Origin: Nocardiopsis gilva YIM 90087
GTDB lineage: Bacteria > Actinomycetota > Actinomycetes > Streptosporangiales > Streptosporangiaceae
Direction: 5' to 3'
DNA: 64,000 nucleotides
Assembly (NCBI RefSeq): GCF_002263495.1
Contig: NZ_CP022753.1
Coordinates: forward strand, 4,340,001 to 4,404,000
The notes below the pieces were generated by a model that was not told where the DNA came from, searched no databases, and saw nothing but the letters and a program-made list of their open reading frames with translations. Positions 9,056-17,827 of the stretch are shown piece by piece (the stretch's first letter is position 1; every line of letters begins with the position of its first letter). A program made the translations under genes and the position numbers.

Positions 9056-9181
9056 ATCTAACACACCGTCGAAGTTACTCCCCAGTAAATGGCTTGTAAA
9101 TCGGACCGGTGGTTTCGCCGATGCGCCGCACACCGCACACAGCCGATACTTCTGGCAGTTCCCCCAACCCCGGGAGTACAG

Positions 9182-9865
9182 ATGCGTCGTCTTCTCACCC
9201 GCCTGTGCGGCGTGGCCGCCGCGGCCGTCCTGGTGTTCACCACCGGCTCACCGGCCCAGGCCCAGGAGCGGGCCGCGGAGCCCACCCCCGTCGTCTTCGT
9301 CCACGGATTCGTCGGGAAGGGGAGCCAGTGGTGGGCCATGCGGCGGGACTTCTTGGCCAACGGCTACACCGAGGACCAGCTGCACGTCTTCACCTACAAC
9401 TGGGCGCAGAGCAACAAGACCACCGCTGAACAGCTCAGGGACTTCGTCGGCGAGGTGCGTTCGTCCACCGGCGGGGGCAAGGTCGATCTGGTCACCCATT
9501 CCATGGGCGGGCTGTCGTCGCGCTGGTTCATCAAGTTCCTCGACGGAGCCGACAAGGTCGACGACTGGATCTCCATCGCCGGACCGAACAACGGGACCAG
9601 GGTCGCCGGGTTCTGCTCGCCCCTCTTGACGTCCTGCCGGGAGATGAAGCGCGACTCGGGCTTCCTGCGCGAACTCAACGCCGACAACCCCACACCGCAC
9701 GACGTGAACTACGTGACCTTCCGATCCCCCTGCGACCTGATCGTCTCGCCGGTCAGCAGCACCAGCCTCGACGGGGCGAACAACCACCGCACCCGCTGCC
9801 TGGAGCACATCTCCATGATGTGGACCCCCAGCGTTATCACCGCGGTGCGCGAGACGATCGCCTGA
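9182..9865 (+). CDS. Secreted triacylglycerol lipase (class 2 lipase, alpha/beta hydrolase)
   Basis: Protein of 227 residues with a Sec signal peptide at the ATG at 9182 (MRRLLTRL, hydrophobic core to VLVFTTGSPAQAQ). The mature part has the oxyanion VVFVHGFVGKGSQW and the nucleophile elbow VTHSMGG (Ser). It also has a conserved Asp in SPCDLIVSP and a late His in CLEHISMM. Pairs of Cys are consistent with an extracellular enzyme. The layout fits class 2 (LipA/EstA-type) lipases from actinomycetes and Bacillus. It stands alone, downstream of the broken LuxR gene and upstream of a TetR gene. Substrate chain length cannot be judged. Confidence 0.88.
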   Translation: MRRLLTRLCGVAAAAVLVFTTGSPAQAQERAAEPTPVVFVHGFVGKGSQWWAMRRDFLANGYTEDQLHVFTYNWAQSNKTTAEQLRDFVGEVRSSTGGGKVDLVTHSMGGLSSRWFIKFLDGADKVDDWISIAGPNNGTRVAGFCSPLLTSCREMKRDSGFLRELNADNPTPHDVNYVTFRSPCDLIVSPVSSTSLDGANNHRTRCLEHISMMWTPSVITAVRETIA

Positions 9866-9915
9866 CCGCACATCTTTTTTGACCGATCGTTCCCGATAGG
9901 TGTAGCGTCGCGTCC

Positions 9916-10497
9916 ATGGCACGAACCAAGGAGTTCGACCCGGACGCGGCGCTGCGTGCTGCGATCGAGTTGTTCTGGGAGCGCGGCTACGAGGCGACCT
10001 CCATGGCCGACCTCGTCGAACACCTCGGAGTCGCCCGGGCCAGCATCTACGCGACGTTCGGCGGCAAGCGCGAGCTCTACCTCAAGGCGCTCGACCGCTA
10101 CGGGGAGCTGGCCGACCCCGACCTCATCCAGCGGCTCTCCCAGCCCGGACCGGCACTGCCCGCCGTGCGGGACCTGATCCGCCGGTTCGCCGAGGGGGCA
10201 GCGGGCGAGGGCGCCCGGCGCGGCTGTCTCATCACCAACACCGCGGTCGAACTCGCCCCGCACGACGCCCAGGCCGCCCGGCGGGTCGAGGCGGCGTGGC
10301 TGATCCAGGAGACCGCCATCGCCGGCGCCCTGAGCCGCGCACAGGCCCAAGGCGAGCTCTCCGAGGACCGCGACGCGCACGGGCTGGCCCGGTGCCTGGT
10401 CGTACTCCTGCAGGGCATCCGGGTGGCGGGCAAGGCCTCCGCCGACCCGGGGCGCGTACGTTCCGCGGCCGAACAGGCGCTGGCGCTGCTGGACTGA
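9916..10497 (+). CDS. TetR family transcriptional regulator
   Basis: Repressor of 193 residues. The HTH is typical (ALRAAIELFWERGYEATSMADLVEHLGVARASIYATFGGKRELYLKAL). The C-terminal region contains GCLITNTAVELAPHD, seen in AcrR-like regulators that control adjacent reductases. The ATG at 9916 lacks a good Shine-Dalgarno and may be leaderless. The sequence TGACCGATCGTTCCCG about 20-30 bases upstream has an imperfect dyad and is a plausible self-operator. The next gene, an SDR, is 199 bases downstream in the same direction and is a likely target. Confidence 0.86.
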   Translation: MARTKEFDPDAALRAAIELFWERGYEATSMADLVEHLGVARASIYATFGGKRELYLKALDRYGELADPDLIQRLSQPGPALPAVRDLIRRFAEGAAGEGARRGCLITNTAVELAPHDAQAARRVEAAWLIQETAIAGALSRAQAQGELSEDRDAHGLARCLVVLLQGIRVAGKASADPGRVRSAAEQALALLD

Positions 10498-10696
10498 CCC
10501 GCGCCGGACGCACGGACGGCCGCCCAGGGTGTCCCCCCGCCGTTGTTCGGTCGTTCCCTGGCACCGCCGCTCCCAGGGCAACGCATGGCCAAATTCAAGA
10601 ACAATCGATCTCGAATTCCCCCGCACTCGTGCCCGGCGAACACCCGACCGACCCGAACCGAAGACGACCCACCGACATCGACAGGAGTTCTCACTC

Positions 10697-11461
10697 ATGA
10701 CCGCACGATTCACCGGAACGACCGTTCTCGTCACCGGCGGCGGGCGCGGCATCGGCCGCGGCATCGCGCTGGCCTTCGCCCGCGAGGGCGCGTCCGTCGT
10801 CGTGGCCGGCCGCACCGCCGCCCCGATCGAGGAAACGGCCCAGTTGATCGAACAGGAAGGCGGACGCGCGACGGCCGTGACCGCCAATGTCGCCGACTCC
10901 GCCTCCGTGACCGAGCTCATCGCCACGACCGTGGCGACCTACGGCTCGCTCGACGTCGCCGTCAACAACGCCGGGGTCCTGAACGCCAGGGGACCGGTCG
11001 CCGACGTCGACGAGGAGGAGGAGTGGCGCTCGATGCTGGACATCAACGTCACCGGCGTACTGCTCGCGATGAAGCACGAGGTCGCGCACATGCGGGCCAA
11101 CGGTGGCGGCACCATCGTCAACGTCTCCTCCACCCTCGGCTGGTATGTGCGCAGGCCCGGCGTCGCCGGGTACGCGGCCACCAAGGCGGCGGTCACGGCG
11201 CTGACGAAGGCGGCCGCGCTGGACCACATCCGCGACGGCGTCCGGATCAACACCGTGAGCCCGGGGCCGGTGGCCACGCAGATGTCCCTGCTCCCCGGGG
11301 AGACCGAAGCCGGGCGCGCCGACCGCCTGAAGAACGACAGCCCGATCGGCCGCGTCGGCGCTGTCGAGGAGGTGGCGGCCGCGGTCCTGCACATGGCGTC
11401 CCCCGAGGCCGCCTACTCGGTCGGCGTCGACCTGGCACTCGACGGCGGCATCAGCGCCTGA
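10697..11461 (+). CDS. Short-chain dehydrogenase/reductase (SDR family)
   Basis: Classical SDR of 254 residues. It has the cofactor glycine motif VTGGGRGIGRGIALAF (TGxxxGxG), the NNAG motif (VNNAGVLNARG), the catalytic Ser in NVSSTLG, and the Tyr/Lys pair in GYAATKAAVTALTK. PG after the active site and the C-terminal YSVGVDLALDGG end are also standard. An Arg directly after the first sheet (AGRT) favours NADPH. The ATG at 10697 is preceded by AGGAG. The substrate is unknown. The preceding TetR gene probably regulates it. Confidence 0.9.
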   Translation: MTARFTGTTVLVTGGGRGIGRGIALAFAREGASVVVAGRTAAPIEETAQLIEQEGGRATAVTANVADSASVTELIATTVATYGSLDVAVNNAGVLNARGPVADVDEEEEWRSMLDINVTGVLLAMKHEVAHMRANGGGTIVNVSSTLGWYVRRPGVAGYAATKAAVTALTKAAALDHIRDGVRINTVSPGPVATQMSLLPGETEAGRADRLKNDSPIGRVGAVEEVAAAVLHMASPEAAYSVGVDLALDGGISA

Positions 11462-11482
11462 CCGGCTCCGCACACGGTGCCC

Positions 11483-11524
11483 GCGTGCCGGGCCGATTGC
11501 CACGCGGCAACCGGCCCGGCACGC
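11483..11524. terminator. Bidirectional hairpin terminator between convergent genes
   Basis: 19-nt arms at 11483-11501 and 11506-11524 with a 4-nt loop and one mismatch. It lies exactly between the stops of the SDR (+) and mgtE (-) genes. No T-tract, as is common for such hairpins in actinomycetes. Confidence 0.75.
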
Positions 11525-11530
11525 CGCGCG

Positions 11531-12868
11531 TTACCAGAGCACGAGCTTGGCGACCTCGAAGTAGATGATCAGCCCGGTGCCGTCGACCAGGGTCGCGATG
11601 AACGGTGCGGAGACCACCGCCGGGTCGATCCCCAGTCGGCGCAGCACCAGCGGCAGGATCGAGGAGACCAGGGCCGACCACAGCACGATCGCCCCCACCG
11701 CCAGCACCACGACCAGGGTGACCTGCGGACCCACCCCCAGCGTCCAGGCGCGGACCATCGCGGCCCCGGCCATCGCCACCGCGATCAGCATGCCGGTGCC
11801 CATCTCCTTGCGGATCACCCGGCCCATGTCGCGCAGGGCCACCTCGCCGGTGGCCATCGCCCGGATGAGGGTGGTGGTGATCTGGGTTCCGGTGTTGCCG
11901 CCGGTCCCGATCAGCAGCGGGATGAAGAAGGCGAGCGCGATGGCGGATTCGAGCTCCTCCTCGAAGTGCCGCAGGACGGTGCCGGTGTAGGCCTCGGCGG
12001 CGAAGAGGACCAGCAGCCACAGGATCCGCTTCTTCCACAGCTTCCACGGAGAGGCGTGCAGGTAGGGCACGTCCAGCGGGGCCGAGCCGCCCTGGCGCTC
12101 GGCGTCCTCGGTGGCCTCCTCCTCGACGATGTCGGCGACGCCGTCGGCGGTGATGACGCCGACGATCCGGCCGTCGGCCACCACCGGGATGGCCGCGAGG
12201 TCGTGCGCGTTGAGCAGACGCGCCGCCTCCTCGCGGTCCGCCTCGGCGGTGACCTCGATGACGCGGGTCCGCATCAGTTCGCCGACCGGCCGGTCGGCCG
12301 GGGCGAGCACGAGCGCGCGGAACGGGACGACCCCGAGCAGCTCTCCGTCGTCGCCGGTGACATACAGCGTGAAGGCCACCGCGCCGTCGGCGGCGCTCTC
12401 CCGTACCCGCTCGATGGCCTCCTCGGCGGGGGTGTCGGCGGGCAGGGCGATGAACACCGGCGTCATGTGTGCCCCGGCGCTCGTCGGCGGGTGCGCGAGC
12501 ACCGTCCGCAGCGGGGCCGAGCGCTCCCGGCCCAGGCGCGCCAGGACCTCGACGACCAGCGGGGAGGGCATCTCGCGTAGGATCGCGGCGGCGCGGTCGG
12601 TCCGGATGCGGCCGATGGTCTCGATCAGGGTGGGCAGCGGGAGCTGCCCGAGGAAGTCGGCGGCGGTGTTCCGGTCCACCGGCTCGACCAGTCGGGCGGT
12701 GGCGGGCGGGCCGATGAGGTAGGCGAGCCGCGCGGCGCGCTCCTGGTCCAGCCGGGCCAGCTCCTCACCGCGCTCGCGGGGGTCGGTGACGTCGCCGAAC
12801 CAGCGCTCCAGCGCGTCGGGGCGGGGCTCGTTGAGAATGGTGCGCAGGGACGTGCGAACGAGGGTCAT
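11531..12868 (-). CDS. mgtE: Magnesium transporter MgtE
   Basis: Magnesium channel of 445 residues with full family architecture: N-terminal helical domain (about 1-125), two CBS domains (about 130-255, containing MTPVFIALPADTP and IPVVADGRIVGVITADGV), a linking helix, and five membrane helices from about residue 280. The pore-lining signature is seen in FFIPLLIGTGGNTGTQ. The family is gated by cytoplasmic magnesium through the N and CBS domains. The ATG at 12868 sits about 360 bases downstream of an M-box riboswitch on the same strand, which gives independent support for the function. Confidence 0.95.
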   Translation of the reverse strand: MTLVRTSLRTILNEPRPDALERWFGDVTDPRERGEELARLDQERAARLAYLIGPPATARLVEPVDRNTAADFLGQLPLPTLIETIGRIRTDRAAAILREMPSPLVVEVLARLGRERSAPLRTVLAHPPTSAGAHMTPVFIALPADTPAEEAIERVRESAADGAVAFTLYVTGDDGELLGVVPFRALVLAPADRPVGELMRTRVIEVTAEADREEAARLLNAHDLAAIPVVADGRIVGVITADGVADIVEEEATEDAERQGGSAPLDVPYLHASPWKLWKKRILWLLVLFAAEAYTGTVLRHFEEELESAIALAFFIPLLIGTGGNTGTQITTTLIRAMATGEVALRDMGRVIRKEMGTGMLIAVAMAGAAMVRAWTLGVGPQVTLVVVLAVGAIVLWSALVSSILPLVLRRLGIDPAVVSAPFIATLVDGTGLIIYFEVAKLVLW

Positions 12869-13231
12869 GGCGTCTCCTCAGGGGTGCGGCGGGAAAACCG
12901 CAGGCACGCGGAAATGGCCGTTCGTCGTGGGAACGGTGGGGTCCGTCAATGGGCGGCGCGGTACTGCGGGAAATGGACGCGGACCCTGCGGAGAATCACC
13001 GCGTTACGAATGCGCGCATTCGGGGGTGGCATTCCGCTGGGTCGCCGATAGCGGACTTCGACCCGGACTCATCTGCCATCACCTCCCCGAATCGCGCCCG
13101 GACCGGCCGGTGCGCCCCTGCGCCGCGGACCGGTCGGCCGCGGCGGCACCACCGCGATCGGTGTACTGCGCCCGTGACGTGCGCGCCGCACCCTGCGGTC
13201 GCACCCCTCGACGAGTGCGAGGGAGGGAGAA

Positions 13232-13396
13232 GACCTCCACGTCAGAGCTTTGGCACTGCGCGACGTGTCCAGATGCCCGGAAGCCACTTCGGGCCACCCC
13301 TTAAGCCGGGGAGGCCTGTCCTAGCCCAGCGGTGTCTCTCGACACCGGCGGACCAGTGGCCTGTGTTCGCGCAGGAGCCTCACCGAACGAGGTACT
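13232..13396 (-). promoter_or_regulatory. M-box (ykoK) magnesium riboswitch upstream of mgtE
   Basis: On the minus strand the conserved blocks of the M-box occur in order: CTCGTTCGGTGAGGCTCCTG, then GGTGTCGAGAGACACCGCTGGG, then AGTGCCAAAGCTCTGACG. The GCGCGA after the first block pairs with TCGCGC just before the last block, as in the known fold. The element binds magnesium and lowers expression of magnesium transporters when the ion is plentiful. About 360 bases of GC-rich leader separate it from the mgtE start, enough room for a terminator or anti-terminator. Confidence 0.93.
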
Positions 13397-13567
13397 GCCG
13401 TGCCAGTTTGGACGCCGGCCCGCAGTTCGTCAAATTCCGCGTTCGACCGACAATGCCGACTCTGACCCGTCAGCAGGTCATGGTGACGCGGTCATCATTA
13501 CCGGGGTCCCGCCATCATTCGCCACGGCGCAACCGGGGAGCGCCTCCCGAAACTCGCAGGTCCGATC

Positions 13568-14017
13568 TCACGCGTGCCGATTGATATGCGGCTCGTCCAA
13601 TATGAACATCGTCTGGGTATTGCGCACTTCCGGGATCCGCTGAAGCCGTTCGAGGACGAAGGTCCGCAGGGCGGCGGCGTCGGCCACGCGGACCAGGAGG
13701 AGCAGGTCGACGTCGCCGGAGACCAGTGCGGCGTGGTCGACCTCGGGGATGTCGCGCAGGTAGTCGCGGAACCTCTCCCAGGAGTGCTGCTCGATCCGCA
13801 CCGACACGTAGGCGGCCAGGCCGGTTCCGTACTTCTCCGGGTCGATGACGGCGGTGAACCCGCGGATCACCCCCTGGTCGCGCAGCCGGTCGAGCCGCGC
13901 GTAGGCGTTCGCCCGGGAGATGTGGACCTGCTCGGCCACGGCGCGGATGGACATCCGGCCGTCCGCTCTGAGCAGCTCGATGATGTGCCGGTCCACCGCG
14001 TCCAGATCCACGGCCAT
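13568..14017 (-). CDS. Lrp/AsnC family regulator, divergent from bkd-like genes
   Basis: Protein of 149 residues: N-terminal HTH (LDAVDRHIIELLRADGRMSIRAVAEQVHISRANAYARLDRLRDQGVI), then an AsnC/RAM ligand domain containing GDVDLLLLVRVADAAALRTFVLERL. The ATG at 14017 has GAGGTGAG before it; the longer upstream frame overlaps the divergent promoter. It is read away from the E1alpha gene at 14151 across a 133-bp gap. In streptomycetes a divergent Lrp-type gene (bkdR) controls the branched-chain keto-acid dehydrogenase cluster, and the arrangement here is the same. Confidence 0.9.
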   Translation of the reverse strand: MAVDLDAVDRHIIELLRADGRMSIRAVAEQVHISRANAYARLDRLRDQGVIRGFTAVIDPEKYGTGLAAYVSVRIEQHSWERFRDYLRDIPEVDHAALVSGDVDLLLLVRVADAAALRTFVLERLQRIPEVRNTQTMFILDEPHINRHA

Positions 14018-14150
14018 GTGTCTCACCTCACACCGCGTGAGCGGAGATCGATTAGGACGATCTGCAGCGACAGCGGCAACAAACGGCAATCTGTCCACGG
14101 TCGCCCGCCGGATATGGACACTATGGGGTGATTCACTTCATATTCAAGAC

Positions 14151-15248
14151 ATGAAGCGTACCGATGAGTTGGCCGGCTCGGCTCCTCCACTCCCATCCCA
14201 GGAGCCGATTCGCCTTGTGGACCCGCAGGGCCACCGCGTCGGCGAGGCCGAATACCTCACTCCCGAACCCGGCACCTTGCTGGCGCTGTTACGGGCGATG
14301 ATCATCGGGCGGCGCTTCGACCGCCAGGCCAGTGCGCTCGCCCGGCAGGGCCGCCTCGCGGTTTACCCCTCCTCGCATGGCCAAGAGGCGTGCCAGGTGG
14401 GCGGCGTGCTGGCGCTGGCGGACGACGACTGGCTCTTCCCCACCTACCGCGACTGCGTGTCACTGGTCACTCGCGGCGTCGACCCCGTCGAGGTGCTCAC
14501 GCTGCTGCGCGGCGACTGGCACAGCGGCTACGACCCCGAGCCGCACCGCTGCGCGCCGCAGTGCACCCCGCTGGCCACCAACGCCTCCCACGCCGTCGGC
14601 CTGACCTATGCCGCGCGGCGCAAGGGCCAGGACGCGGCGGCGCTGGTGCTCATGGGCGACGGGGCCACCAGCGAGGGCGACGCCCACGAGGCGTACAACT
14701 TCGCGGCGGTGTGGAACACCCCGGTCGTCTTCCTGATCCAGAACAACCGGTGGGCGATCAGCGTCCCGGTGGACAAGCAGACCGCCGCCCCCACCCTGGC
14801 GCACAAGGCCATCGGGTACGGCATGCGCGGCTACAACGTCGACGGCAACGACGCGGCGGCCGTCCACGCCGTCGTCAGCCACGCGCTGGCCGAGGCTCGC
14901 GCCGGCGGCGGCCCCGCGATCGTCGAGGCGCAGACCTACCGCCTGGACCCGCACACCAACTCCGACGACCCCCAGCGCTACCGGGACGACGCCGAGGTCG
15001 AGTACTGGAAGGCGCGCGACCCGCTCACCCGTCTGGAGGCCCTGCTGCGCGGCGAGGGGCTGCTCGACGACGCCGAGGTGGAGCGCATGAGCGCCGAGGG
15101 CGAGCGTCTGGCCGCCGATGTGCGCGAGCGGCTGTCCGGCCCGGACCGGCTCACCCCCGAGGAGCTGTTCTCCCACGTGTACTCCACCGCACCGGCGATG
15201 TTGCGGCGGCAGCGCCAGGAGCTGCTCGACGAGATGCGGAAGGGCTGA
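14151..15248 (+). CDS. Branched-chain 2-oxoacid dehydrogenase E1 component, alpha subunit
   Basis: Thiamine-diphosphate dependent decarboxylase subunit, 365 residues. The ThDP motif is present as MGDGATSEGDAHEAYNFAAVW ending in IQNN (about residues 168-195). Also present are GRLAVYPSSHGQEACQVG near the N-terminus and the phosphorylation-loop-like YRLDPHTNSDDPQRYRD. The enzyme decarboxylates 2-oxo acids and passes the acyl group to E2-bound lipoate. In actinomycetes it supplies branched-chain acyl-CoA starters for fatty acids and polyketides. The start has a weak ribosome site. Followed by the beta subunit after 4 bases. Pyruvate rather than branched-chain substrate cannot be excluded, but the Lrp neighbour favours the latter. 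Confidence 0.9.
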   Translation: MKRTDELAGSAPPLPSQEPIRLVDPQGHRVGEAEYLTPEPGTLLALLRAMIIGRRFDRQASALARQGRLAVYPSSHGQEACQVGGVLALADDDWLFPTYRDCVSLVTRGVDPVEVLTLLRGDWHSGYDPEPHRCAPQCTPLATNASHAVGLTYAARRKGQDAAALVLMGDGATSEGDAHEAYNFAAVWNTPVVFLIQNNRWAISVPVDKQTAAPTLAHKAIGYGMRGYNVDGNDAAAVHAVVSHALAEARAGGGPAIVEAQTYRLDPHTNSDDPQRYRDDAEVEYWKARDPLTRLEALLRGEGLLDDAEVERMSAEGERLAADVRERLSGPDRLTPEELFSHVYSTAPAMLRRQRQELLDEMRKG

Positions 15249-15252
15249 GCCG

Positions 15253-16290
15253 ATGGCAGAGATCAGCTTGGGGCGCGCGCTCAACCGCGCCCTGCACGAC
15301 GCGCTGGACGGCGACCCCGACGTGCTCGTCTACGGCGAGGACGTGGGCGCCCTCGGCGGGGTCTTCCGGGTCACCGACGGACTGACCGCGACGTTCGGCG
15401 AGGACCGCTGCTTCGATTCGCCGCTGGCCGAGGCCGGCATCGTCGGCACCGCCATCGGCATCGCCATGTACGGGCAGCGTCCGGTGGTGGAGATGCAGTT
15501 CGACGCGTTCGCCCTGCCCGCGTTCGAGCAGGTCGTCTCGCACGTGGCCAAGATGCGCAACCGCACCCGCGGCCGTGTGGAGCTGCCCCTGGTCATCCGG
15601 ATTCCCTACGGCGGCGGGATCGGCGCCGTGGAGCACCACGCCGACTCCTCGGAGGCCTACTTCGCGCACACCCCCGGGTTGCGCGTGGTGACGCCGGCGA
15701 CCCCGGCCGACGGCTACTCGATGCTGCGCGAGGCGATCGAGTGCCCCGACCCCGTCGTGTTCCTGGAGCCCAAGCGGCGCTACTGGGCCACGGCCGACAT
15801 CGAGCTGCCGGTGCGCACCGAGCCCATGGACCGGGCGGTGGTGCGGCGCCCCGGGACCGACGTCACGCTGATCGCCTACGGGCCGATGGTGGCCACGGCC
15901 CTGGAGGCCGCCGAGGCCGGGCAGCGGGAGGGCCGCGACATCGAGGTGATCGACCTGCGCAGCCTCTCCCCCTTCGACGAGGAGACCGTGACCGAGTCGG
16001 TCCGCCGGACCGGCCGCGCGGTCGTGGTGCACGAGGCGTCCACCTTCGGCGGTTACGGCGCCGAGGTCGCGGCGCGCGTCACCGAGCAGTGCTTCCACTA
16101 CTTGGAGGCGCCGGTGCTGCGCGTCGGCGGGCTGGACATCCCCTACCCGCCACCGAAGCTGGAGTCCTACCACCTGCCCAACGCCGACCGGATCCTCGAC
16201 GCGATCGACCGGCTGCAGTGGGAGTCCGAGTGGGTGCCGGGCGGCACCGGGGGCCAGCCCCCGCTGCACCAGACGGGGGTGGGGGCGTGA
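15253..16290 (+). CDS. Branched-chain 2-oxoacid dehydrogenase E1 component, beta subunit
   Basis: Partner of E1alpha, 345 residues. Recognisable by VLVYGEDVGALGGVFRVTDGL, FDSPLAEAGIVGTAIGIAMYG, MQFDAFALPAFEQVVSHVAKM, and RIPYGGGIGAVEHHADSSEAYF. The C-terminal half has the transketolase-like DLRSLSPFDEETV. The ATG at 15253 is 4 bases after the E1alpha stop, and the gene ends overlapping the GTG of E2 (GTGA), so the three genes are translationally coupled. Confidence 0.92.
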   Translation: MAEISLGRALNRALHDALDGDPDVLVYGEDVGALGGVFRVTDGLTATFGEDRCFDSPLAEAGIVGTAIGIAMYGQRPVVEMQFDAFALPAFEQVVSHVAKMRNRTRGRVELPLVIRIPYGGGIGAVEHHADSSEAYFAHTPGLRVVTPATPADGYSMLREAIECPDPVVFLEPKRRYWATADIELPVRTEPMDRAVVRRPGTDVTLIAYGPMVATALEAAEAGQREGRDIEVIDLRSLSPFDEETVTESVRRTGRAVVVHEASTFGGYGAEVAARVTEQCFHYLEAPVLRVGGLDIPYPPPKLESYHLPNADRILDAIDRLQWESEWVPGGTGGQPPLHQTGVGA

Positions 16291-17720
16291 CGGGGCGTTC
16301 GTCTTCCGCGGAGTCCGTGCGCGACTTCGTCCTGCCCGACCTCGGCGAGGGCCTGACCGAGGCGGAGATCGTCGACTGGCGGGTGGCGGTGGGCGACGAG
16401 GTCGCCGTGGACCAGCCGGTCGTGGAGGTCGAGACGGCCAAGGCGAGCGTGGAGGTCCCCTGCCCGTTCAGCGGCCGGGTGACCGCGCTGCACGGCGGCC
16501 CCGGCGAGGTGATCGCTGTGGGCGCCCCGCTCATCAGCATCGATACCGCGGCATCGGGAGCAGGCGCCGGTTTCGGCGAGCCCGGTGTCGTCGTGCCCGA
16601 AGCCCGCGGGTCCGCAGAGTCCGGCGGCGGTGGCAATGGCGCCACCGCGGCGGTGCAGGGATCCGGAGCGGTCCTCGTGGGCTACGGCACAGGGGAGGGG
16701 GCCCCGCGGCAAAGCGGTGGTCGGCGGCGTGCCCTCTCGGCGGACGGGACGCGGACAACGGCGTCCGCGGCCCCGTCCCCGCAACCCGGCGTGCGACGCC
16801 GCACCCCGGTGGTATCGCCTCTGGTGCGGCGCATCGCGCGCGAGCACGGCATCGACGTCACGTCTCTGACGGGCAGTGGAGAGGGCGGGCTGGTGCTGCG
16901 CCGCGACGTTCTCGCGGCTATCGCGGAATCCGCCGCGGCGAGCGCGCCGACCGGCGCGGGAGCGGGGACGTCCCCGGCCGCAGGGGCCGCGGTTCCGCTG
17001 CGGGCCGTGCCCACCGAGGCACCGGAAGAGGCCGAGCGGATTCCGCTGAGCGGTGTACGGGCCACGATGGCCGAGCGGCTCTCGCGGTCGCGCCGGGAGA
17101 TCCCGGAGGCGACGGTGTGGGTCGATGCCGACGCCACCGGCCTGCTGGACTTGCGCGCGACGCTGAACGGGGCCGATCCGCGGCGGCCGGTGAGCGTGCT
17201 GGCGCTGTTGGCCAAGTTCTGCCTGCTGGGGCTGCGGCGCTATCCCGCTCTCAACGGCCGGGTGGACACCGAACGCTCCGAGCTGGTGCGGTTCGGCCAT
17301 GTCCATCTGGGGTTCGCGGCGCAGACGCCGCGCGGGCTGATGGTGCCGGTGGTCCGTGATGCGGACCGGATGACGACGCGGGAGCTGTCGGCCGAGCTGT
17401 CGGCGACCACGTCGGCGGCACGGGCCGGGTCGCTTCCGCCGTCCCGGCTGACGGGCGGCACGTTCACGGTGAACAACTACGGCGTGTTCGGGGTGGACGG
17501 CTCGGCGGCGATCATCAACCACCCGGAGGTGGCGATCGTCGGAATAGGGCGCATCGTGAAGCGCCCGTGGGTGGTGGGCGATGAGGTGGTGGCCCGCCCG
17601 GTGACCGAGCTGACCTTGGCGTTCGACCACCGTGTGTGTGATGGCGAGGAGGCCGGCGGCTTCCTGCGCTTCGTGGCCGACTGCGTGGAGCGGCCGCAAC
17701 TGCTGTTGGGCGACGTCTGA
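16287..17720 (+). CDS. 2-oxoacid dehydrogenase E2 component (lipoamide acyltransferase)
   Basis: Core of the complex, 477 residues. It has one N-terminal lipoyl domain with the modified Lys in VEVETAKASVEVP (Lys about 52). A long Gly/Ala/Ser linker follows, then a peripheral-subunit-binding domain (SPLVRRIAREHGIDVTSLTGSGEGG, about 175-205). The catalytic acyltransferase domain ends with AFDHRVCDGEEAGGF, the active-site HxxxDG. It begins at the GTG overlapping the E1beta stop. No E3 (lipoamide dehydrogenase) gene lies in the window, so E3 must be supplied from elsewhere. Confidence 0.92.
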   Translation: MTGRSSSAESVRDFVLPDLGEGLTEAEIVDWRVAVGDEVAVDQPVVEVETAKASVEVPCPFSGRVTALHGGPGEVIAVGAPLISIDTAASGAGAGFGEPGVVVPEARGSAESGGGGNGATAAVQGSGAVLVGYGTGEGAPRQSGGRRRALSADGTRTTASAAPSPQPGVRRRTPVVSPLVRRIAREHGIDVTSLTGSGEGGLVLRRDVLAAIAESAAASAPTGAGAGTSPAAGAAVPLRAVPTEAPEEAERIPLSGVRATMAERLSRSRREIPEATVWVDADATGLLDLRATLNGADPRRPVSVLALLAKFCLLGLRRYPALNGRVDTERSELVRFGHVHLGFAAQTPRGLMVPVVRDADRMTTRELSAELSATTSAARAGSLPPSRLTGGTFTVNNYGVFGVDGSAAIINHPEVAIVGIGRIVKRPWVVGDEVVARPVTELTLAFDHRVCDGEEAGGFLRFVADCVERPQLLLGDV

Positions 17721-17827
17721 CCGAGCGCGCGGTCGGGCGCCGTCGGCGGTCCGGTCACGTGTGGGAAGCGCGGACCCCGCGGGGCTAGGGCGGGGCGTCC
17801 CGTGCAGTCACCGTGTCCGGAGGGAGA

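Noticed and set aside
16287-17720. Pyruvate dehydrogenase E2
   Set aside because: Possible by sequence alone, but the divergent Lrp gene and separate E1alpha/E1beta subunits fit the branched-chain complex better.
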